This document shows, piece by piece, positions 57,008 to 64,000 of a stretch of DNA of 64,000 bases; position 1 is the first letter of the stretch; every line of letters begins with the position of its first letter. Made by a program: the position numbers and the translations under genes. The stretch is from Mycocentrospora acerina (taxonomy: Eukaryota; Ascomycota; Dothideomycetes; Pleosporales). The notes beneath the pieces are model-generated. The model made no database searches. It saw only the letters and a list, made by a program, of their open reading frames with translations, and was not told where the DNA came from. The DNA is taken from contig JAKUHH010000177.1 in the NCBI GenBank assembly GCA_022701365.1, positions 620,001 through 684,000 on the forward strand, in the 5' to 3' direction.

Positions 57008-58925
57008 TTAGTCCACCAAGACGTGTAAACGTGGCCCATGGAATCGCCTCCGCGCATGTCCGAACCAGTTCAAAGCTGTGAACAGCGCCATCACTGCAAT
57101 CACCACGGACGCGTAATCTGAGGTTGGTCAGTCAAAGTGACCTCGAGTCGAAGAGCACAGGCTTACTCATGTTGCTTCCCGTCACTGGCAGAATAGTTGG
57201 GAAATCATAAAACACTAAGACCAACATTGCGAACAGCACAGTTGTGAGATTTGCTGTCCATCCAAGTATCGAGGGCATCTTGAACGAACGCGACTTTGGC
57301 AGCCATTTTTCTGATCGCCTTCGCATCATCAGCAGCGCAGCTGGAATTGCGTATGTGACGTGCTGCAGAATCAATCCTGTGCCGATGAAAGCATTGAATG
57401 CGGATGTTGAACCGAGATATATGCAGCCGATGATAAACATTATGGCAAAGTTGAAAAGCAGTGCAGTTATGGGAACCTGCTGTCTGGAGTTGATCTGACC
57501 AAGCCAACGGCTTCCGAACAGCGCATCGTCGCGTGCAAATGACCACGTGAGGCGAGAGGCTGTTTGATGTGTAGCGTTGAGCGCGAAGAACACGGCGAGG
57601 AGTAGGAGTATGAGAAATATGGTCGCTGCGACATCAGACCTGGTTGCTTGACGCCAGATCTCGAAGATGGGGACACTGAAAGAATCGTTAGCGAATGAGT
57701 GCATTAAGCCAGTGAATCTCCCTGTACCCTGTTGCGGTCGATACTACAGCCTCCAAATCGGTTGTACAGTACATCATGACAACGGCGAAGATGAAAGATG
57801 TAAGGAACCCGATGAAAACAGTGCTCATCAGAGCACGCGGTACAACGATTGCGGGATCTTTGCACTCCTCCGCCAGGTGTACCGCTCCGTCGATACCAGC
57901 GTACATGTAATTTGGCGAGACAAGGCCAGTAAGAAACGCAATTCCATCAGTCCAGCCGCTTTCGTTAAGGAACGTGGTCCACACGAGGTCTGTCGAGCGG
58001 AAGTTTGGTGCTGTTCGAGCCAGACAGGTCACGACGATAGCTAGAAAACTTCCTATCGACAGAAAGACTGCTCGCAAGGAAACGTCAGTAATCAATCAGT
58101 AGAGTTGAAATCCATGGGAACCAAAAGGATAGTGGGATCAACTTACATGCTAAATCGTGCACCCACATCGTGCGACGAAGCAGAAAGATATTGTACAACA
58201 GCACCAACACATTGGCCGCCTGGTATATCAAGAAAGCATGCCACGCCTGAGGGACGTAGCTGGGATCCCAAAATACAGCCATGCCTAAGCACAATTGTGG
58301 GCAGATAATGGCTATACCAGCACAAATTGCGATCCACGAGAACACATTTGTCGCACCACACCAGTAGCTCTGTTACAGATCAGTCTCCCCATGTTCAACA
58401 TTTGTACCAAAGAAGAATACTACTTACCAATTCGCGACTCCATGTCTCTGGAGCCAGAATAGAAACCCAGTGATACTGTCCTCCAGCCGTTGGATACACG
58501 CTCGCCAACTCCGCCAGTGACGCTGCACAGGCTCCTACAAGCACACACATAATTATAGGCCCATAAATAAGAGTGATAGGGCCTCCCTGTGCAATGGCAA
58601 GTGCAAATGTCGCTGCTATGCCTGCCCAGCTATTGCAAATGATCCAGCTTGCAGAGATTGTCTCTAGACGGCTCATGTTTCGCGCATCGTCGTTTTGTAG
58701 TACGAGGCCTTCGAGATTGACATTTTGGACTTGACCATCTCGGCGAGAGGTTTCTATGGACTGTGTGAGTAGTAGTGTACAACTATTTGGGTATAGTATG
58801 AAAGACTGACGAAGTTCAAGATCAGTTGGCTTCTCGACTTCTATGCAACAACAATTAGCACACCATCATTAAGAAAGATTATGGTCCGTACCATAATCCA
58901 TCTTTTTCTCAGAGATGGAACTCAT
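57008..58925 (-). CDS. Amino-acid/choline/GABA-type permease (APC superfamily), six exons
   Basis: Exons 58925-58892, 58840-58428, 58369-58147, 58067-57728, 57675-57167 and 57117-57008 give 542 residues. All five introns (51, 58, 79, 52, 49 bp) have GT..AG ends and keep the frame. The N-terminal ~70 residues are the least certain part. Twelve membrane segments follow. TISASWIICNSWAGIAATFA and LAELASVYPTAGGQYHWV are the TM1 and TM2/3 signatures of the fungal amino-acid transporter family with choline and GABA permeases. The GIDGAVHLAEECKDPAIVVP loop and the C-terminal MNYASVVIAVM also match. It should import an amine, amino acid or choline-like solute with protons at the plasma membrane. It lies next to an amine oxidase and shares a promoter motif with it. 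Confidence 0.9.
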
Positions 58926-59580
58926 ATTGATGCCGGATGTAACAATGTTCTGTTAGAAAAGGATGAGAATATGATCAGCGGACGAGCTTTATATCTCTAT
59001 TTGCCATTCTCACTATCAGCCTCCGAGGCCACAAACCATACAACCCAGTTCATTCACCAAAATAAAGCCTATCTCTGATCAATCGCCTGTAACCTCGCCA
59101 ATCAGTCTATTTGGTCTTGAATCTCCCGCCGGCAAGCGAGGGGTGAGCAAGCATGATAGTGCTAGCCTGCCTAATCGGGGCATTAAAGTGAGAACGCGGG
59201 GTCGACCGCTAGTCTTCCAGTGGCGGATCAGTCGGTGATAGATTCGTGTCTAATGCGTCTAGATAGCTATGGTATCCGATACGGCGCGAGGTCAAAAGTT
59301 ATACGGGATCGCTAGACTTTGATAGCTTACAGCCTCCAAGAATGAGGCCAAGCCTGTTCTTCGTGAATTTCATCAGTAATCTCAAGACTAGAAAGCGAGT
59401 GAGGGCAATTAAGGTCAAGGCCGTCAGAATATTTGAGATGCTAGCTGCGATATGAAGACTCGACATTAAGGGGTCCAGCTTTTACGCGAAACCGCGACTA
59501 AAGAAAGAGTTCGGAACAAGATATCTTTTTTCCAGCTAAATCCGACTAATCCGTTCAGCAAAGCAAAACAATAATGTATT
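58926..59580. other. Promoter region of the permease gene
   Basis: 655 bp between the amine oxidase stop and the permease start. It contains one copy of the shared motif at 59173-59195 and a CCCGCCGGC site near 59126. Confidence 0.6.
59173..59195 (+). promoter_or_regulatory. Shared promoter motif, copy 1 (permease)
   Basis: AATC-GGGGCATTAAAGTGAGAA-C, about 250 bp upstream of the permease ATG at 58925. It differs from copy 2 at two positions in the 18-bp core GGGGCAATAAAGTGAGAA counted from the consensus of all three. The CGGGG end contains a CGG half-site. Confidence 0.6.
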
Positions 59581-61132
59581 CTACAGACTAGGCTTGCCCT
59601 TTGATGCAGCCTCCAGCTCCTGCCTCACCTCAAACGCCACCCTCGTCCCCTCCTCAATCGCGCCGTCAATGAAACTCCGCCACCCAAGCGCCCAGTCTGA
59701 GTTTGCAAATAACACGTTCCCATGCCTCTCCCTCATATCGTCCAGATGAGCAGCAAGCAGCCCTGGCGGTGGGAAGAACCAGGCGCCTTTGGCGAACTCA
59801 TCTTTCGACCAGTTGTGAAACACCAACCTTTCAATCTCAGGTGTCTGGTTGTTGTTGTTTGCAGGGGCAAACATGCTCGTTACTGCGCGCTTGGTTTCGG
59901 CAACGTTCACCTCGGGATCAATATGCTTGTGCTGGCCGCCGAAGCAGACAACATGCGTGTTACCAGCTGGCGTAGTTCCATCGCCAATGGCATAAATGAG
60001 CTCGTTGTGCGGATATGTGACACCCGTCCAGGAGCGGAGGTCTTTGTTTGAGATCTCGGCGTGAACCTTGACGCACTGGTTGACGTGTCCAGTTGCAATG
60101 GCAATCTGCTTGCCCTCTTTCAAAGGGGGATCAAAGGTCACGGCGCCCAGGACATTAAGCGGCATCGCTGAGATGACGCGTGCAGCGTGGTAGCGACGGC
60201 CATCCCGCGTTGTTACTTCGACTTTGTGGCCAGAGTCTTTGACGTTTTGTACTGGGCTGTTGAAGGCGTAGGAGAGTCGCTTGGTGGCAAGTGCTTCCTG
60301 GAAGAAACGAATAGCGAAACTCGATTGCCCATTGCGAAACTTCCAAGTGATGAGCATATCCATGCAGCCTTGATACGTGTATCCACACATGGCCCACCAG
60401 TGCATAAACTCGTGGAAGCTCATGGTGTCGAGCGTAGCTCCACTGCAGAGTAGTATGAATGCTTCCATAGCGGCGCGCTCATGCGGCGTCAGTGTCGGCG
60501 CGATGGTATTGATGCGGTCTTGAGCAGACATGTTGTCGAGATCTTTCGCTGCCGGGACGTGGAAAGTATCGTGTGGAAGAGGAATGATATTCCTCCCAAA
60601 CGCGCCGTCAATATCTGTGAACTTGTTCAATGCAGAAATGAGGATTTCGTCCTGGGACCAAGTCAGCCTCCACCTCCAAATCGAATTATTTGAACGCCAA
60701 ACAAACCTCTTTGTCGTGTCCCATCGTGTACCCACCCTCCGATGTATTCAATTCGAAATGGTTGACGCCTTTTGAAAAATCAAACGATTTTTCAATCTCG
60801 TTTGCCATTCCGTACCTCAGCATCTCCCGCCACGTGTTTGCCTGTCCCCAATGCACCCATGTGCCCCCCATCTCAAACGGATAGCCCCCGATATTGGAGC
60901 TCCATGAACGACCTCCAATCCGGTCTCGGCCTTCGAGAAGGAGAACCTTTAATCCCTCGAGCGCAGCGTTGCGCGCAGCAGTCAGTCCGCAGTAGCCTGC
61001 GCCGATGACGACGACATCGTAGAGGACTTCAGAGCTGGAGATGTTGGACGGTGGTGAAATGACACCAATGGAGGGGACACCGGCAGTGAGACCGGCGGAG
61101 GGTGTCCAAACATAGCCGTCGCGGGAAGTCAT
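59581..61132 (-). CDS. FAD-dependent amine oxidase (monoamine-oxidase type), two exons
   Basis: 498 residues from exons 61132-60707 and 60651-59581. The 55-bp intron (GTTTGT..CCCAG) joins MGHDKE to DEILISALNK. The FAD-binding motif VVVIGAGYCGLTAARNAA lies at ~40-57, with E67 (LLLEGRD) for the ribose and RIGGRSW, the second signature of the flavin amine-oxidase family. GGTWVHWGQ and the C-terminal ALGWRSFIDGAIEEGTR complete the FAD site and match fungal MAO-N-like enzymes. It should oxidise a primary or secondary amine to an imine with release of H2O2. There is no signal peptide or clear C-terminal SKL. The final residues are KPSL, so a weak peroxisomal signal cannot be excluded. Its promoter has two copies of the motif found before the permease gene. 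Confidence 0.92.
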
Positions 61133-61335
61133 TTATTCAGACGAATAGAGGCAAGCTAAAAAGGGAAAGAAAAGATACTACGCCGCGGTTCAAGGACGGG
61201 CACTTCATTTTATATTGTGATCCATTGCAGCGATCCATAAATTTTTTATCGGCCATTAGAAAGAGAGAGGAAATCGTCGTTTTGTGGCAATCTTCCACAG
61301 TTGAGACCGACAGTCGAGCAAAGCTGGAGTTTCCC

Positions 61336-61360
61336 AATCGGGGCAATAAAGGGAGAAACC
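61336..61360 (+). promoter_or_regulatory. Shared promoter motif, copy 2 (amine oxidase)
   Basis: AATC-GGGGCAATAAAGGGAGAA-ACC, 204-228 bp upstream of the amine oxidase ATG. The flanks give CGG-N17-CCG, a possible widely spaced inverted CGG pair. Confidence 0.6.
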
Positions 61361-61467
61361 GCTAAATCATGTTGGGTATAGCGGCTTCACGTAGCCCATT
61401 GGTCCTCGGCCTCGTGACGCATTTCAATCGGCAACTGAGCTAGATGGGGAATTGACAAGCTATTCCG

Positions 61468-61493
61468 AAAGCGGGCAATAAAGTGAGAAACCC
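61468..61493 (+). promoter_or_regulatory. Shared promoter motif, copy 3 (amine oxidase)
   Basis: AAAGC-GGGCAATAAAGTGAGAA-ACCC, 336-361 bp upstream of the amine oxidase ATG, in the same orientation as copies 1 and 2. Confidence 0.6.
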
Positions 61494-61966
61494 AGTTGCT
61501 GGTTTTCAGATGGCAGCTTATCAACCTCACCTGATTTTGGAAGAAGTCGACGAGGCTATTACGATGAACACACTTGATCACACCAGATGCCAATCATCTT
61601 CCAGCCCTCCTGCGCCCAAATGTTGATACTGACGTCTTATCCCCCATACTTCGCCATTGGCGTTGTGATACCTCTCTCATGTTATCGACACAAACGTGTA
61701 TATATGGCCCTCTCCATATTTGTCACAAAACCCAGAAAAAGCATCACACGGACTGTACTACCTAGGTAAATTCACAGTGAGCCTCCACAATCCCGAGGTC
61801 TTTCAATTCCACCGAAGCACTCCTACCGTCTTTTCCGTCAGCGCAGCCATGATAATTGCCACAATACACACACAAACACACACCAAAAAAAAGGGAAGAA
61901 ACCTAGAATTCAAATTCATTCCATCTATTGTTTATTGTTGATTGTGGCCGTACAATTCTAAAAAGG

Positions 61967-61967
<1 letters not shown>

Positions 61968-61998
<31 letters not shown>

Positions 61999-62183
61999 NN
62001 NNNNNNNNNNNNNNNNNNNNNNNNNNNNNNNNNNNNNNNNNNNNNNNNNNNNNNNNNNNNNNNNNNNNNNNNNNNNNNNNNNNNNNNNNNNNNNNNNNNN
62101 NNNNNNNNNNNNNNNNNNNNNNNNNNNNNNNNNNNNNNNNNNNNNNNNNNNNNNNNNNNNNNNNNNCCCCCCCCCCCCCCCCC
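61968..62183. other. Assembly gap inside a poly-C run
   Basis: Thirty-one C (61968-61998), 168 N (61999-62166) and seventeen C (62167-62183). The gap almost certainly reflects a homopolymer or repeat that the assembler could not cross, so its true length and content are unknown. Translations of this stretch are artefacts. Confidence 0.95.
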
Positions 62184-62309
62184 TACGCGTGGAGAAGGCG
62201 ACCATCAAGCAAGATGCTGGCGTCGACACACAAATCCAGACAATACTTATCCACGCAAAACAAAAAGAACAGAAAGAATCTTTTTTTGTGTAGTCTGCTC
62301 TGTGGCACA

Positions 62310-62347
62310 AAAGAAGAAGAAGAAGAGAAGAGTAGAGAAGAGAAGAA
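62310..62347 (+). repeat. GAA-rich purine microsatellite
   Basis: An all A/G tract apart from one T, with five AAG/AGA units at its start. Low complexity. Confidence 0.7.
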
Positions 62348-63240
62348 CATAACATCAATCAACCCAACAAATATCCCACCACAAAACCCCTTTTGTGCCG
62401 TAACAACCACCCCAGAAGAAAAAAAAGACATCTTCCCCGCTCATTTAGGTCACGCCGAATGCTTCCAATTCTGTCGTAGTTGGGGTGCTGGAAGAAAGGA
62501 AGAGGGGGGGGGGGGGGTAAAGCATCTGTGCGTCTAGACTCCACGCATGTCCATTTATCCATCCAGACTAGCTAAGGTAAGGTAAGGTAAGCTAGCAAGA
62601 CGCTTCGTCGGACAAAAGACGCGTGAGAGTGTGCACGTAGACAGACGATGGATGGATGGTAAAGCTGTTCAAAAGTCAGACGAGGGTTGTTTATGGAAGA
62701 GGGGGGGGCGCGAGTTCTGTACTCTGCGTCAACCGGCTGTGAGAAATTTTACTGGCTTGCTTGCTTGCTTGATTATTACTATTTTTTTATGCAATGGGAG
62801 TCAAGAAGTGGAGTTGTGAGTTTGAATATTGTGAGCACCGTAGTACTAACTCTCAATTGATTTAGAAGAAAAAAAGTTGGATTCATGCCATGTTGAGTCG
62901 TGTTTTTGTTGTGAAGCGAGGAGAAGAATGGAATTGAGCAAAAAAAATAAATAGGATAGAGCGGTGTAGTAAGTGTGGTACAAGGTATCGAGTGAAATGC
63001 GATGCGTGGTTTGACATTGCAGCGAGAAAATGATCAAATTTATCCATCTATATACATGTCTATCTGTCTAAACCTCCATCTACCGTTCTTCTACCTTTCA
63101 AACTAACCGCGCAAAACCTCGACTACATATACTCGTCCAAGTCCTATGGGCTGAGTCGAATTCTCCTCCAACTTCCTCAACGCATCTATGTGAAAATTTA
63201 CAATTGCATCCACCCAACACATCTGTACGCCTCCCCTCTC

Positions 63241-64000
63241 CTATTCCTCTTGCAAAAAATCCACCACAGCATTGATAAACTCCTCCGGCTTCTCACTAAT
63301 CACCCAATGCCCACAATCTACATCTACTAGGCTGAAGCGGGGGAAGAAGCGACCAATGACCGGCACCGCCTCATCACTCACATAGTGACTCTTTGTGCCG
63401 CGGATGAACAGCGCCCTTCCACCAAAGCGCGTCTGCTCGGGGTCCTTGAAGGGGAAGTCGGCCATGTGGTCCAGTGCACCGGCGAGGGTACGCACGGGGA
63501 TGCGGAACTGCAGGGGCTCACCAGGCGCAGGGCGATACAAGTTGGAGAGGAGGAATTGGCGAACGGGGAGATCGGGGGCGTAGGGGGCCATGATTTCGTC
63601 GGCGGCTTTTTGGGATTTTGGGGATTTGGACATGATGGCCTGCATGCCAGTGATGTATTTAGGGAAGTCAGAGGAGAGGGCGGCATCGATGGGGGCGTTG
63701 TCGACGGGAATAATGTTTGCGACGAGGGAGGGCGAGGTTAGGGCGAGGGTCATGATGGTTTTGGCGCCCATGGAGTGGCCGATTAAGGTGGAGTTTTTGA
63801 GCGAGTGTTTTTGCAAAAAGGCAGTGACGTCGGCGGCGAGGGCGGTGTAGGTGTGGGGGGTCGCGTGTGGGGATTCGCCATGGTTGCGGGTGTCGAGGGC
63901 GTAGACAGGGCGCGAGAGGGTGCGGGCAAGGACGCTGGGTTGTTAGATGTTGGAGAAGAAAGAGAAGGGGCAGAGTAGTTGATAAATGCAGTGTAAAAAA
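63241..64000 (-). CDS. Alpha/beta hydrolase, ABHD11-like, 5' end missing
   Basis: The last exon is 63934-63241 (about 230 residues plus stop). A splice acceptor at 63936-63935 is preceded by a CTAAC branch point. The upstream exon(s) lie beyond the window edge at 64000. The visible part reads VLARTLSRPVYALDTRNHGE, then the nucleophile elbow IGHSMGAK with the catalytic serine, VDNAPID, and the catalytic histidine in VDCGHWVISEKPEEF close to the C-terminus. These are the marks of the ABHD11 group, whose yeast and animal members are mitochondrial. The acid residue is probably in SHYVSDE or NAPID. The coding strand is clearly G+C-rich compared with the spacers. Substrate is not known; the mitochondrial signal would be in the missing exon. 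Confidence 0.88.

Larger units (their letters stand above)
61133..63240. other. Low-complexity spacer with assembly gap
   Basis: 2.1 kb. The left part is the amine oxidase promoter with two motif copies. The rest has homopolymers (poly-C around the gap, a 14-G run at 62504-62517, seven or more G near 62701), a purine GAA-rich tract (62310-62347), three AAGGT units (62574-62590) and TTGC repeats near 62757. No gene is supported. Confidence 0.6.

Noticed and set aside
61903..62358. Frames running through the poly-C and N gap
   Set aside because: Their length comes from N codons and homopolymer; they are assembly artefacts.
1..64000. CRISPR arrays, telomere repeats and 5S/18S/28S rRNA genes
   Set aside because: No regularly spaced direct repeats, no TTAGGG arrays and no rRNA-like sequence were seen by reading; CRISPR is also not expected in a fungal nuclear genome.

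Overview
This window is from a filamentous ascomycete (Pezizomycotina). The genes carry short introns of about 49-104 bp with GT..AG ends and CTAAC/CTGAC-like branch points. The families are fungal: a fused homeobox/C2H2 regulator, an Acr-2-like Zn2Cys6 regulator, a fungal GT31 enzyme, GMC oxidoreductase, MAPEG and NmrA-like proteins. I cannot fix the class; Leotiomycetes or Dothideomycetes are my best guesses. Gene density is low, with 18 complete protein genes, one partial gene and one tRNA in 64 kb. The spacers are long and AT-rich and hold a few decayed dispersed repeats. Most start codons and all exon joins below were worked out by hand from splice signals and reading-frame continuity. 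An assembly gap of 168 N lies in a poly-C run near 62 kb.

Layout. 1-6.8 kb: gene-free, AT-rich. 6.8-12.3 kb: a zinc-free medium-chain reductase and two paralogous, convergent short-chain dehydrogenases. 15.6-17.1 kb: membrane-anchored glycosyltransferase. 19.7-22.9 kb: a second medium-chain oxidoreductase converging on a FAD monooxygenase. 24.1-26.8 kb: four-exon homeobox-C2H2 transcription factor. 27.9-28.7 kb: secreted protein made of two copies of one domain. 32-33.5 kb: MFS anion transporter. 34.4-34.9 kb: small cupin. 38.4-40.4 kb: secreted GMC oxidoreductase. 41-41.6 kb: MAPEG protein. 42.8-45.7 kb: large multipass membrane protein. 48.3-49.3 kb: NmrA-like protein. 49.9-51 kb: secreted GH43 arabinanase. 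52.8 kb: intron-containing tRNA-Arg(UCG). 53.4-54.7 kb: secreted protein of unknown function. 54.9-61.1 kb: Zn2Cys6 regulator, amino-acid/amine permease and FAD amine oxidase, all on the minus strand. 63.2 kb to the edge: partial ABHD11-like hydrolase.

How genes work together. The best-supported functional unit is the 54.9-61.1 kb block. A permease that could import an amine or amino acid lies next to an amine oxidase that could deaminate it, with a regulator alongside. The permease and oxidase promoters share an almost identical motif of about 23 bp (one and two copies, same orientation) that I did not find elsewhere in the window by eye. This looks like a small co-regulated catabolic cluster. 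The other oxidoreductases are scattered without a backbone synthase (no PKS, NRPS or terpene cyclase), so I do not call a secondary-metabolite cluster.
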